Positions 56,454 to 64,000 of a stretch of 64,000 nt of DNA are shown here, piece by piece. Below the pieces are notes generated by a model that worked only from the letters and a program-made list of their open reading frames with translations, made no database searches and was not told the origin of the DNA. The stretch is taken from the NCBI RefSeq assembly GCF_904067045.1, contig NZ_CAJFDC010000013.1, positions 310,001 through 374,000 of the forward strand, written 5' to 3'. This stretch comes from Pseudomonas sp. FEN (lineage in GTDB: Bacteria; Pseudomonadota; Gammaproteobacteria; Pseudomonadales; Pseudomonadaceae). A program made the position numbers and the translations under genes. Within the stretch, counting starts at the first letter, position 1. Each line of letters starts with the position of its first letter.

Positions 56454-56896
56454 TTTTCTGGCGAATCAGCGCGTTCGCCGACCTGACGGGGCGTGGCGGA
56501 GTCCTCGCCAGTGGACGCTGGCACACGGCGGGCAGACCTGTCGTTTATCTCGCGGGAACCCCGGCGGGGGCCATGCTGGAAATCCTGGTTCACCTGGAAG
56601 TGGATCAGGAAGATTTTCCGGAAACCCTGCAACTGCTCAAGGTTGAGATCCTGGGTGATGTCAGCATCGCTCCGGCCCCGTCACTCAACGCAGATTGGGC
56701 CGATGACCTGCGTCACACCAAAAGTCTGGGCGATGCATTTCTCAAGAGCACGACGGCACTGTTGCTACCGGTGCCCAGCGCCATCATGCCGCACACACAG
56801 AACTATCTCTTCAACCCCCTGCATACAGACTCGACCAAGGCCGTTGTGACCCGCGAGATCTTCAAGCTGGATAATCGCCTGCTCAAGAACCGCTAG
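56450..56896 (+). CDS. RES-domain toxin (NAD+ phosphorylase family)
   Basis: A 148-residue RES protein; the family degrades NAD+ in the cytoplasm and stops growth when not neutralised. It begins with TTG overlapping the antitoxin stop (TTGA) and reads FWRISAFADLTGRGGVLASG, GRWHTAGRPVVYLAGTPAGA, and a glutamate in AMLEILVHLE. These hold the family Arg, Glu and the NPLHTDSTKAVV end. Coupled translation behind the antitoxin is typical. The frame is intact. Confidence 0.9.
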   Translation: MIFWRISAFADLTGRGGVLASGRWHTAGRPVVYLAGTPAGAMLEILVHLEVDQEDFPETLQLLKVEILGDVSIAPAPSLNADWADDLRHTKSLGDAFLKSTTALLLPVPSAIMPHTQNYLFNPLHTDSTKAVVTREIFKLDNRLLKNR

Positions 56897-57259
56897 GTTT
56901 TCACCGACGCGCAGATGCCTGCCCGTTTAAAAAATGCTGAAACCTGCCGCCGACTGATCTCCAGGAATTGACAAACCCGCCGCCAGCTTTTAAAACTGAG
57001 CCCCTATCCAGGGTGCAAACAAACATGTCCGCAACGCTCAACCTCATCGCTTTCGCCGCTGGCTTGAATGCCAAGGCAGCGGCGTGTGTTGCGTTTGCCC
57101 CTAAATCGAAGAAACAGTCGCTCATGTGACCGGGGCGCGCTGTCCCGTCAGATGAGCTGACAGGACATTGAGCGCGACGACGGGTCACCGGCCCTCTCTC
57201 CCAACTTTCCTTCTACGCTTCTGACGGTGACGACACGGTCAACCATCAGGAGAAAGTGC
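56897..57259. other. Gap without a recognisable gene
   Basis: A leftward open frame (56901-57188) and a short rightward one (near 57028-57129) occur, but neither has a ribosome-binding site or a family pattern I know. The bases just before 57260 hold AGGAGA, the ribosome-binding site of the next gene. Confidence 0.4.
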
Positions 57260-58135
57260 ATGTCATCGTTTCAAGGTATCTGGGTTCCCATCGTCACGCC
57301 GTTCGTCAACCAGGCCATTGACTTCGTCGCCTTGCGGCGGCTGGTCGCGCATCTGCTGGACAGCGGCGTCGACGGCATCGTGGTCTGTGGCACCACCGGG
57401 GAAGCCGCCGCACTGGGCAAGCATGAGCAACTGGCGGTGCTGGATGCCGTGCTCGAGCAGGTCCCGCCACAACAGGTGGTGATGGGCCTGGCGGGCAACA
57501 ACCTCAGCGAGTTGCTGCAGTTCCAGAGCGAGATACTCAAGCGTCCCGTGGCCGGCCTGCTGGTGCCCGCGCCCTATTACATCCGCCCGTCCCAAGCGGG
57601 TCTGGAAGCGTTTTTCAAGACCGTCGCCGATGCCTCCAGCGCGCCGATCATTGTCTACGACATTCCCTACCGCACCGGGGTCAGCTTCGAGCAGGCGACC
57701 CTGCTCAATATCGTCGCCCATGACCATATCGTCGCCATCAAGGATTGCGGCGGCAACCTGGGCAACACCCTGGCGTTGCTGGCCAGTGGCCTGGTCGATG
57801 TGCTGAGTGGCGAGGACAACCAGATCTTCAATGCACTGTGCCTCGGTGCAACCGGTTCGATTGCCGCCTCGGCGCATATCCATCCCGAGTTGTTCGTACG
57901 CTTGTACCGGCAGGTCCGGGATCAACAGCTCACGGCCGCCAGGACCACGTTCTTCCAGTTGGCGCCATTGATCCAGGCGCTGTTCGTCGAGCCCAATCCC
58001 GGCCCGGTGAAAACCGCCCTGGCCCTTCAAGGCTTGATTCGCGACGAACTGCGCGCGCCCATGCAAGCCAGCAGCGATGCCACGACCCGGCGCCTGGAAA
58101 ACATCCTGGCGACACTCAAGCGCGACGCCCGCTAG
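57260..58135 (+). CDS. dapA: Dihydrodipicolinate synthase-family aldolase (dapA paralogue)
   Basis: A 291-residue class I aldolase of the DapA/NAL family. Key residues are at the E. coli DapA positions: Thr45-Thr46 in GTTGE, Tyr133 and Arg138 in YDIPYRTG, and the Schiff-base Lys161 in AIKDCGGN. It could make 4-hydroxytetrahydrodipicolinate for lysine and diaminopimelate. However, pseudomonads usually keep their main dapA in another context, so this may be a second copy with another keto-acid substrate. AGGAGA precedes ATG 57260; the frame start at 57227 is rejected. Downstream is a DUF2784 gene. Confidence 0.85.
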   Translation: MSSFQGIWVPIVTPFVNQAIDFVALRRLVAHLLDSGVDGIVVCGTTGEAAALGKHEQLAVLDAVLEQVPPQQVVMGLAGNNLSELLQFQSEILKRPVAGLLVPAPYYIRPSQAGLEAFFKTVADASSAPIIVYDIPYRTGVSFEQATLLNIVAHDHIVAIKDCGGNLGNTLALLASGLVDVLSGEDNQIFNALCLGATGSIAASAHIHPELFVRLYRQVRDQQLTAARTTFFQLAPLIQALFVEPNPGPVKTALALQGLIRDELRAPMQASSDATTRRLENILATLKRDAR

Positions 58136-58200
58136 AGAGCGGATCGCCGACCCGAGTAGGATATCCGGACTTACCCCATGGATCTGCCAAGGAAGTCGAG

Positions 58201-58575
58201 ATGTTCTACCGGATAGCGGCCGACGGGCTGGTGTCGTTTCACCTGCTGTTCATTCTGTTCGTGCTGTTTGGCGGGCTGCTGGTGCTCAGATGGCGCCGGC
58301 TGGCCTGGCTGCACCTGCCCGCCGCGAGCTGGGGCGTGGCCGTCGAAGTCTTGCACCTGGAGTGCCCACTGACCCGTTGGGAAAACCTCTTTCGCCAGGC
58401 CGCCGGACAAGGCGGCTATGGCGAGGGTTTCATCGAGCACTACCTGATTCCGCTGATCTACCCCGCCGGGCTGACGCCAACGATACAGCTGGGCCTGGGC
58501 GCCCTGGTGCTGCTGCTCAACCTCACGGTGTACCTGCGCCTGTTCACAACCCGAGGCCTGAAAGCCGCCCTCTAG
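58201..58575 (+). CDS. DUF2784 membrane protein
   Basis: A 124-residue inner-membrane protein with about three to four helices: LVSFHLLFILFVLFGGLLVL at the start, then the conserved CPLTRWENLFR-x-AG segment and a final LGALVLLLNLTVYLRL. This layout, with ECPLTRWEN, is the DUF2784 pattern. Function unknown. It follows the dapA paralogue by 65 bases on the same strand and may share its transcript. The ribosome-binding site (GAAGTCGAG) is modest. Confidence 0.85.
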   Translation: MFYRIAADGLVSFHLLFILFVLFGGLLVLRWRRLAWLHLPAASWGVAVEVLHLECPLTRWENLFRQAAGQGGYGEGFIEHYLIPLIYPAGLTPTIQLGLGALVLLLNLTVYLRLFTTRGLKAAL

Positions 58576-58641
58576 GCGCCTCACCGAGGGGGCTGCGGCG
58601 AAACAGCGCTGCTGCCATCTCTCGGATTGACCCCCTGACAA

Positions 58642-58690
58642 AACCACCATATAGTGTGCCGATATTAAATAAAAACACTACATGATGTGC
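58642..58690 (+). promoter_or_regulatory. Candidate pair of NrdR boxes before nrdB
   Basis: AACCACCATATAGTGT (58642-58657) and ACACTACATGATGTGC (58675-58690) resemble the NrdR consensus, 33 bases apart start to start, about three helical turns. NrdR is the ATP-cone repressor of ribonucleotide reductase genes. The left half of the first box is poor. Confidence 0.55.
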
Positions 58691-58849
58691 CACCCTTCTC
58701 CCACGGCACCACTCATAGCCCTGGAACGCCAGGGTTTTCCAATGCCTGTTTGTGCTGTGAACCCTGCTGAACGGGCGTTCAAAACACGTGTCTACCTGTC
58801 TGACGAAAAGGCAGTGAGACAGGCCTCCCCCCACACAAGGAACCATCCG

Positions 58850-60097
58850 ATGCTCAGTTGGGACGAATTCGACAAGGAAGATGGCGTAGCGGCGATCAAG
58901 GGCGCCAACGCCGGCCACGCCAGCGAAGCCAACATGGACCGCCTCGACAGCGCCGGTGGCGCCGCGGCCCTGGCTGCCCGTGCCGTGACCGCTTCCGACT
59001 CGGCCGCCATCGCCCGCGCCAAGGCGGCACTCGATGCCCTCGACGTCGCCGAAGGCCTGGCCGAACTCGAAGGCGCCTCGGCCCGTGTCGCGGTCGACGA
59101 AAAGCGCATGATCAACTGCCGCGCCGACCTCAACCAGCTGGTGCCGTTCAAGTACGACTGGGCCTGGCAGAAGTACCTCGATGGCTGCGCGAACCACTGG
59201 ATGCCGCAAGAAGTCAACATGACCGCCGACATCGCCCTCTGGAAAGACCCGGAGGGCCTGACCGACGACGAGCGCCGCATTGTCATGCGCAACCTCGGCT
59301 TCTTCTCCACCGCCGACTCCCTGGTGGCGAACAACCTGGTGCTGGCCGTGTACCGCCTGATCACCAACCCCGAGTGCCGCCAGTACATCCTGCGCCAGGC
59401 CTTCGAAGAGGCGATCCACACCCACGCCTACCAGTACTGCATCGAATCGCTGGCCATGGATGAAGGCGAGATCTTCAACATGTACCACGAGATTCCTTCG
59501 GTGGCGAAAAAGGCCACCTGGGGCCTGAAGTACACCCGTTCGATCTCCGACCCGGAATTCAAGACCGGCACCGTCGAGACCGACAAGGAACTGCTGCGCA
59601 ACCTGATCGCCTACTACTGCGTGCTGGAAGGGATCTTCTTCTACTGCGGCTTCACCCAGATCCTGTCCATGGGTCGGCGCAACAAGATGACCGGCGTGGC
59701 CGAGCAGTTCCAGTACATCCTGCGGGATGAATCCATGCACCTGAACTTCGGCATCGACGTGATCAACCAGATCAAGATCGAAAACCCGCACCTGTGGGAT
59801 ACCGAGATGAAGGAAGAAGCCACGCAGATGATCCTGCAGGGCACCCAGCTGGAAATCGAATACGCGCGTGACACCATGCCGCGCGGCGTGCTGGGCATGA
59901 ACGCGGCGATGATGGAGGATTACCTCAAGTTCATCGCCAACCGTCGCCTGAGCCAGATTGGCCTGAAGGAAGAGTACCCAGGCACCACCAACCCGTTCCC
60001 ATGGATGAGCGAGATCATGGACCTGAAGAAGGAGAAGAACTTCTTCGAGACCCGCGTGATCGAGTATCAGACTGGCGGTGCGTTGAGCTGGGATTGA
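58850..60097 (+). CDS. nrdB: Class Ia ribonucleotide reductase, beta subunit
   Basis: NrdB holds the di-iron tyrosyl radical that lets NrdA reduce ribonucleotides to deoxyribonucleotides. The 415-residue protein has the Pseudomonas-type alanine-rich N-terminal extension (about 15-75). The radical site [12 protein letters not shown] carries the Glu-x2-His-x3-Tyr pattern, and the second iron-ligand set lies in [18 protein letters not shown] precedes ATG 58850. nrdA is not next to it: the upstream gene is DUF2784, so the pair is separated in this genome or lies beyond the window. A terminator follows at 60161. Confidence 0.96.
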   Translation: MLSWDEFDKEDGVAAIKGANAGHASEANMDRLDSAGGAAALAARAVTASDSAAIARAKAALDALDVAEGLAELEGASARVAVDEKRMINCRADLNQLVPFKYDWAWQKYLDGCANHWMPQEVNMTADIALWKDPEGLTDDERRIVMRNLGFFSTADSLVANNLVLAVYRLITNPECRQYILRQAFEEAIHTHAYQYCIESLAMDEGEIFNMYHEIPSVAKKATWGLKYTRSISDPEFKTGTVETDKELLRNLIAYYCVLEGIFFYCGFTQILSMGRRNKMTGVAEQFQYILRDESMHLNFGIDVINQIKIENPHLWDTEMKEEATQMILQGTQLEIEYARDTMPRGVLGMNAAMMEDYLKFIANRRLSQIGLKEEYPGTTNPFPWMSEIMDLKKEKNFFETRVIEYQTGGALSWD

Positions 60098-60160
60098 TCG
60101 GGCAACAGTGAAATCACATCAAGATCTGAAACCGTCTCATTAAAAAATGGAACGGTTTCT

Positions 60161-60195
60161 GCAAAAAGGGCTGCTAACTGGCAACCCTTTTTTGC
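60161..60195 (+). terminator. Intrinsic terminator after nrdB
   Basis: GCAAAAAGGG pairs with CCCTTTTTTGC around a 14-base loop that can itself pair weakly (TGC with GCA). The T-rich descending arm fits a rho-independent terminator. Confidence 0.7.
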
Positions 60196-60560
60196 GTTTT
60201 CAAAAACCTGATCCTGGCGGCCGGCACCATGTGACCATAACGTCAGGCCACTACACGCCAACCTATCCGAAAAAAAAGCAATCCACTGTGATCCTGTTTT
60301 CTTGCTGCGATAGTGCGTCATCTTGAAGAAAATTCGGGCTTCTATCACCCGGACCTTACTCATGAAGCTATCTCCCCTTCTCCAGTCGCTCGACCTGACT
60401 GCCCCGCTGACAGTTCTTCCCACATGCTTCACCAGCGCCTGGGTCATCACGGCTCATGCCCATCCCGCCGAGGTGACAACGAAGCCCCATCTGATCTATC
60501 TGGATCGTCCCGGCCATCTGGAGGCAGGGATAGATGGTTTCTCTCAACTGGAGAAATCTC
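60196..60560. other. Gap without a supported gene
   Basis: Short overlapping frames cover 60313-60600 on the forward strand, none with a good start and none resembling a family I know. The sequence could be decayed coding DNA, as it adjoins other fragments. GGAG near 60550 serves the next gene. Confidence 0.35.
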
Positions 60561-60890
60561 ATGCCCCAGCAACCAAATGAAGATCGCGTCGATGCGCTGA
60601 TGTACCCACTGTCTTTCACGTCACTGGCCTGGGACAAAACGGTACAAAACAACAAGCACCGATGTGGTTCAACCTACAAGAGCCGGTTGCATGATCTATT
60701 ACACGCCGTATGCAAAGCGTATAAGCGGCAATCTGGAGCTCGGCAGATTCATTTCGGATTCTACCAGCGACTACGGACAGGACATCGCACGCAACAGTTC
60801 CATCTGAAACTTACACTCACCCTCATAAAAACAGACCCAGAGGCGCCGTACCTTCTCATCTCACTCAGGGAAGAGTTGATTAATTCATGA
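60561..60890 (+). CDS. Small protein of unknown function (109 aa)
   Basis: From ATG 60561 with GGAG 7 bases ahead, the frame reads MPQQPNEDRVDALMYPLSFT and later LHDLLHAVCKAYKRQSGARQ, ending LTLIKTDPEAPYLLISLREE. I do not know the family. Its last 87 bases recur, diverged, at 62960-63046, showing that this C-terminal end belongs to a repeated gene type. Whether this copy is functional is unclear; its frame is open and its composition protein-like. Confidence 0.5.
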   Translation: MPQQPNEDRVDALMYPLSFTSLAWDKTVQNNKHRCGSTYKSRLHDLLHAVCKAYKRQSGARQIHFGFYQRLRTGHRTQQFHLKLTLTLIKTDPEAPYLLISLREELINS

Positions 60891-60915
60891 CCTTACTCGC
60901 CCTACAGCACGACTA

Positions 60916-61578
60916 TCAGGTGTCATTGTGCCCTTGGCGCCGGAGTACGACATGGGTAGCATTCTCCGATGCAACGAACTCAACGCATTCGTATCCTAGA
61001 GCGCGCGCGTCAACCCCCTCGAACAGTCGCTCGCCCCCGCCCAGCAGGACCGGCGAGATAGCGATGTGCAGCTCATCGATAAGGCCCGCACGAAGATATT
61101 GCCGGATGGTGTCGGGCCCGCCGCCAATACGCACATCCATTCCGTTGGCGGCGTCGCGCGCCTGCTCAAGCGCCTCGTGAATACCGCCCGTGACGAAGTG
61201 GAATATCGTTCCGCCTTCCATCTGGATCGGCGAACGCGGGTGATGAGTCAGGATGAAAGTGGGAACGTGATAGGGTGGGTTGTCCCCCCACCAGCCTTTC
61301 CAGTTCATGTCGGGCCAGGAACCGCGAATCGGTCCGAACATGTTTCTTCCGAGAATCCAGGCACCCACATTCTTGAAGCTCCGCGCAGCGAAGTCGTCAT
61401 CGATCCCCGTTGTGCCACCGTCGACGCCAAACAGGGTCCGTTGGAACGTGCGTGTTGGGACTAACCACTGGTGCAAATCTGTCCCGCCCACGCCGAGTGG
61501 ATGACTCAAGTCCTGATTCGGACCCGCCCCGTATCCGTCAAGCGAGACAGTAAAGCCTGCAACTCGAATACGTGTCAT
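60916..61578 (-). CDS. Dihydrofolate reductase-family (RibD C-terminal-like) protein
   Basis: A 220-residue protein of the DHFR/RibD_C superfamily, NADPH-dependent reductases. It starts MTRIRVAGFTVSLDGYGAGP, has a central WILGRNMFGPIRGSW and TFILTHHPRSPI, and the family ending DVRIGGGPDTIRQYLRAGLI with DELHIAISPVLLGGG. The second of two close ATGs (61578) is preferred because AGGAGG lies 8 bases before it and only 2 before the first (61584). The substrate is unknown; relatives are sometimes linked to antibiotic or pterin chemistry. Single gene. Confidence 0.88.
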   Translation of the reverse strand: MTRIRVAGFTVSLDGYGAGPNQDLSHPLGVGGTDLHQWLVPTRTFQRTLFGVDGGTTGIDDDFAARSFKNVGAWILGRNMFGPIRGSWPDMNWKGWWGDNPPYHVPTFILTHHPRSPIQMEGGTIFHFVTGGIHEALEQARDAANGMDVRIGGGPDTIRQYLRAGLIDELHIAISPVLLGGGERLFEGVDARALGYECVEFVASENATHVVLRRQGHNDT

Positions 61579-61874
61579 TTTCATGCCCTCCTTTCGATTG
61601 ATGCCTGACTATCTATCTCGACAGCAATTGTGTTGCATAACTGCAAAAACAAATCTATTACCGCTTTCAAAAAGTAGCAGACTTTTCTATACGTGCTGAA
61701 CCAAGAGCTGCCGCGGACGTATGTCGATTAAAGTGGAGGGGTTCACAGGAAAGGTGGTCTGTCGCTTCCCGCGGTTATATTGGGAGCGCCTAGTTCGGAA
61801 CTACGCTAAAGCGATGCGGGTCGTCGATCAATTGTGATCCACTGCTCGCTCCGCATCCGCCCCCGGAGCGCCCA

Positions 61875-62471
61875 ATGTCGCCCATCATCACGCGCCTGGT
61901 GGCGCTGCTTGTTCTTTGCCTGACTCTTGAAGTCCCCGCCCAGACCAATGCCTGCCCAGCGGGTGAGAAACAAGTGTGCCTGGATGGCTGCGTCTGTCTG
62001 CCAGACCTGGGACCGCTGCTCGGCCCCCTGCCCGATAGCATCTCCCGGCTCGCGGCCCCTGCCCTGGCGCTGTGGCTGAGCCAAGCCCGCGCTGAAGCAG
62101 CCAACGCCGGTACCCGCCCCATTCCACCGCACATCCGGGAGCAACTGCTACGCTGGTACGACCCCAGCGTCCTCGATGCCGCGCGCTACAATGTGAGCGA
62201 CAACGGCCAACTCAATGCCGCCACCGCCATGCTGCAAAACCCCGATATCGGTGCCGTGACGCTGATCGACATCATTCTCTTCCGGGACGCTCAAACCGCA
62301 GAACAGAACGTCGCGCTCTGGGCTCACGAATTGAAGCATGTGCAGCAGTATCGGCAATGGGGGGTAGAAGGATTTGCCCAGCGCTATACACAAGATTTCA
62401 ATGCCGTGGAGGCACCGGCTTATGCCATACAGGCTGAGGTCAGACGGTCGGTGCGGAAAGGGACTGACTGA
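61875..62471 (+). CDS. Exported DUF4157-like protein with HELKH motif
   Basis: The 198-residue precursor has a Sec signal (MSPIITRLVALLVLCLTLEV, cleavage near PAQT), then a cysteine cluster (CPAGEKQVCLDGCVCLPD) and a domain with IDIILFRDAQTAEQNVALWA followed by HELKHVQQYRQWGVEGFAQR. HELKH is a HExxH zinc-metalloprotease-type motif, here as in DUF4157 proteins, where the second His often keeps the fold without proven activity. It probably acts in the periplasm or outside. No toxin or eCIS gene is nearby. CGGAG precedes the ATG. Confidence 0.75.
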   Translation: MSPIITRLVALLVLCLTLEVPAQTNACPAGEKQVCLDGCVCLPDLGPLLGPLPDSISRLAAPALALWLSQARAEAANAGTRPIPPHIREQLLRWYDPSVLDAARYNVSDNGQLNAATAMLQNPDIGAVTLIDIILFRDAQTAEQNVALWAHELKHVQQYRQWGVEGFAQRYTQDFNAVEAPAYAIQAEVRRSVRKGTD

Positions 62472-62483
62472 AGGGTAGCGAAG

Positions 62484-62897
62484 ATGAAAAGACCTGAAGA
62501 TGCACCCGCTGCGTTCCAAGCGGCTTGGAACCGCCACGACATGGCTGCTCTCGGTGGCCTGTTCGATCAGAATGCGACGTTCGTGAATCGTTTCGGACAC
62601 TATGTCCGGGGCATTGAAGAGATCGTGGCGCTCCACGTTCCCCTTCACGAAACGATCTACCGTGACTCCACGCTCCAGAACGAACTGATCGATATGACCC
62701 ATATCGCCGACGGGGTAGCAGTCATACATTTCTGGAGTCGCCTGATGGCCGGCGCCGCTCACCCGGCCGGACCACATGCAGTGGATACGCTGATTCTCGC
62801 GGTGCTGACGAGACAGAACGAGCTCTGGCGCATTCGAGCGCTGGAGAATGTGACACTGACAAATCCGCGGACCGGTGAGGCGATCCTGCGCGATTAG
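62484..62897 (+). CDS. NTF2-fold (SnoaL/SgcJ-like) protein
   Basis: The 137-residue protein has the NTF2-like pattern: AAFQAAWNRHDMAALGGLFD at the start (a helix and the conserved WNRHD), ATFVNRFGHYVRGIEEIV, and beta strands ending VLTRQNELWRIRALENVTL. The SgcJ/EcaC group includes enzymes and binding proteins of varied roles, so no reaction can be given. It is 12 bases downstream of the HELKH gene with GAAGGG upstream and is probably cotranscribed with it. It overlaps no other supported gene. Confidence 0.85.
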   Translation: MKRPEDAPAAFQAAWNRHDMAALGGLFDQNATFVNRFGHYVRGIEEIVALHVPLHETIYRDSTLQNELIDMTHIADGVAVIHFWSRLMAGAAHPAGPHAVDTLILAVLTRQNELWRIRALENVTLTNPRTGEAILRD

Positions 62898-62950
62898 CGA
62901 AACCCAGTTCCTCCGCCAGCAGCTTGATCGGTTGACCTGCGCGCAGGCGT
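62881..62950 (-). pseudogene. AraC helix-turn-helix fragment
   Basis: On the reverse strand the sequence reads LRAGQPIKLLAEELGFANRA, the second helix-turn-helix of AraC regulators (usual form GxPIxxIAxxLGFxNxSHF). Only about 20 codons are recognisable and the following SHFSRAF part is missing. It is a remnant of a regulator gene. Confidence 0.45.
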
Positions 62951-63046
62951 CCTTGGGCCCTGGAGCTGACACTCAACCTGGTGGAAACAGACCCAGTGAC
63001 ACCGTATCTGCCCCTGTCACTCAAGGACGAGTTGGTTGCTTCATGA
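62937..63046 (+). pseudogene. C-terminal fragment related to the gene at 60561
   Basis: The frame PARRRPWALELTLNLVETDP then VTPYLPLSLKDELVAS aligns with the end of the protein at 60561 (LTLIKTDPEAPYLLISLREE) over 87 bases, and the similarity goes on past both stop codons (CTCGCCC-A-C). The 5' part of the gene is gone. A terminator follows at 63078. Confidence 0.55.
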
Positions 63047-63077
63047 ACTGACTCGCCCCACGGCAACACCTCACGCA

Positions 63078-63101
63078 AGCCCGACGCTGTCGGGCTTTTT
63101 T
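63078..63101 (+). terminator. Intrinsic terminator behind the fragment
   Basis: AGCCCGAC-GCT-GTCGGGCT forms an 8-base-pair stem followed by TTTT. The remaining bases to 63274 hold only the leader of the next gene. Confidence 0.85.
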
Positions 63102-63274
63102 ATGTCTGCGATAAACGTCCATGGCCGTGATAAGCCATCGCGGCCAAGCCTACGAACAGGCTTTCATTACCGAGCATTTATAGCGGAGCAAAATTTTGCG
63201 CCCTCATGGAAGCGGGTTACTCTCTGCGAACCTGCTCACTTGAAGCGGCAATGCAATACAGGAGAGGCAAAATA

Positions 63275-63655
63275 ATGGATGATTTTCCGCGTTCACTCAC
63301 CATCCAGATCTTCAATTCCAGCGCTGCCAATATCACAGTGAACTATGGCGTGCTGACGGGTGGCAGCTGGGCACCAGCACCGGTCCCCGGCACCATGATC
63401 CCGTCGACAGGCCAGCAGAGCTATGTGAACGGTGCTCCTAACACTTTCAGCTCTCTTGGCGGTCAGATTGTGCTGACACCGGCTAGCGGCGGCACGATCA
63501 TCCCGATCTGGTCTTGGCCAGCCGACGGCCGCGTCTCTGGCAGTGTGAACACCGCCTCCGTTAACGGTTTGTCTGCCACCAGCCAACTGATTAACACCCA
63601 GACCAATTATGCCACCCTGCAGGTGATAATCAGCAACGCCCATACGTTCGGCTAG
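63275..63655 (+). CDS. Small beta-rich protein of unknown function (126 aa)
   Basis: From ATG 63275 with GGAGAGG 8 bases ahead, the protein begins MDDFPRSLTIQIFNSSAANI and continues with alternating strands rich in Ser, Thr, Asn and Gly (YGVLTGGSWAPAPVPGTMIP, then GGQIVLTPASGGTIIPIWSW). It has no signal peptide, no cysteine and few charges. This all-beta makeup and start recall small aegerolysin-like or insecticidal beta-sandwich proteins, but I see no diagnostic motif and leave the function open. It stands alone among fragments, in a likely acquired region. Confidence 0.65.
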   Translation: MDDFPRSLTIQIFNSSAANITVNYGVLTGGSWAPAPVPGTMIPSTGQQSYVNGAPNTFSSLGGQIVLTPASGGTIIPIWSWPADGRVSGSVNTASVNGLSATSQLINTQTNYATLQVIISNAHTFG

Positions 63656-63741
63656 CTCTTCGAGGTAGGCAAAGATTCAGTCGCTTAACACACTCAGAAA
63701 TGAAGGCTGACAGGGGGTCAGTTTTACATTGGCGGTGACAG

Positions 63742-63774
63742 CTGGATGAGCAAGCGGTCAGCGTCAGCAGCTGA
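63742..63774 (+). pseudogene. Possible C-terminal remnant of a DUF6124 gene
   Basis: The frame LDEQAVSVSS and TGA resembles LDGQAVN and TGA at the end of the intact gene (9218), and in both places a GGGAAGC hairpin follows closely. An in-frame stop lies directly upstream, so nothing more survives. Confidence 0.35.
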
Positions 63775-63791
63775 CAACGCCCTACGCAGAA

Positions 63792-63815
63792 GCGGGAAGC
63801 CTGGCTTCCCCTTTT
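63792..63815 (+). terminator. Intrinsic terminator
   Basis: GGGAAGCC-T-GGCTTCCC with CTTTTG behind it. It resembles the hairpin at 9575-9593, and probably once ended the lost DUF6124 transcript. Confidence 0.65.
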
Positions 63816-63859
63816 GTCGCTCGTGGCTCAGGTCCTCGGTTGCAGGGCACTCTTGAGCT

Positions 63860-64000
63860 TCAGTGCCAATCCTTAAAGCAGTGCATGCATTGCCGAGCTT
63901 TCCAGGTTCTCAGTTGCCCGCCGCAGAACGTGCAATGAGCGATTTTCTGTTTGCAGATCGGAATCATCCGGTGCCGGAAGTACTCCCAAACGATGGCAGG
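63860..64000 (-). CDS. Zinc-ribbon protein, C-terminal part only
   Basis: The reverse strand from the window edge reads PAIVWEYFRHRMIPICKQKI, then AHCTFCGGQLRTWKARQCMH and CFKDWH before TGA at 63860. Two Cys-x2-Cys pairs 15 residues apart form a zinc ribbon. The frame is open across all 46 codons seen and continues beyond base 64000. Function cannot be told from this piece; a small nucleic-acid or protein-binding protein is likely. Confidence 0.6.
   Translation of the reverse strand, partial: PAIVWEYFRHRMIPICKQKIAHCTFCGGQLRTWKARQCMHCFKDWH

Noticed and set aside
56901..57188. A 95-codon leftward frame in the gap before the dapA paralogue
   Set aside because: No ribosome-binding site, no recognisable motif; kept only as a gap note.

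Overview
The window looks like chromosome of a fluorescent-group Pseudomonas. The protein set points there (FabV-type enoyl reductase, AmpR/AmpC pair, 415-residue NrdB, PpnN, DUF6124 and DUF1615 proteins, a Pseudomonas-type REP palindrome), as do GC-rich coding sequence and long antisense open frames, which are typical of high-GC genomes. This is inferred from recognised families, not from a database search. I saw no rRNA, tRNA, CRISPR array, integrase or intact insertion sequence.

Layout. 1-3313: the start of a DUF1615 lipoprotein gene, a zinc-type hemB, a small conserved gene and a FAH-family hydrolase. 3318-10802: a patchwork of small genes, decayed copies and repeats (three traces of one lipoprotein gene, a scar of a lost DUF6124 gene) surrounding a TetR-controlled detoxification set (old yellow enzyme, quinone-oxidoreductase-like MDR, then an SDR). 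10963-23490: a contact-dependent inhibition (CDI/two-partner secretion) locus read leftwards: cdiB transporter, HlyC-type acyltransferase, giant cdiA, candidate immunity gene, then a ruined second immunity gene between direct repeats. As read, cdiA lacks an ATG at the expected start and carries one frameshift. 23737-24642: AraC regulator. 24715-30668: an RNA-repair island, rtcR facing rtcB, with a sigma-54 promoter for rtcB and three more genes behind it (HEAT-repeat protein, unknown protein, RlaP-like nucleotidyltransferase); no rtcA is present.

30792-43913 is mostly ordinary chromosome: CBS-domain protein, REPIN, two overlapping membrane glycosyltransferases, DUF2867, ggt, MATE exporter and lipoprotein, ampR/ampC, and an EutR-like AraC regulator. 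44088-46840 holds a gamma-glutamyl-polyamine pair (glutamine synthetase family plus FAD oxidase) separated by a 15-codon signal-peptide-like mini-ORF. 46928-53877 holds azlCD, RNase T2, an Asp/Asn hydroxylase family protein, fabV, a PAS-GGEEF cyclase and ppnN. 53959-56896 holds a ribbon-helix-helix remnant, tam with a divergent LysR gene, and an Xre-RES toxin-antitoxin pair with a perfect palindromic operator. 57260-60097 holds a dapA paralogue, DUF2784 and nrdB with candidate NrdR boxes.

60196-64000 is again accessory-like: a small unknown gene whose C-terminal end recurs 2.1 kb away as a fragment, an AraC helix-turn-helix remnant, a DHFR-like reductase, an exported HELKH protein, an NTF2-fold protein, a small beta-rich protein of unknown role, a DUF6124 remnant, and the end of a zinc-ribbon protein leaving the window.

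The most interesting parts are the acyltransferase-containing CDI locus with its lesions, the rtcA-less RNA-repair operon with two uncharacterised partners, and the duplication-and-decay module at 3318-10802.
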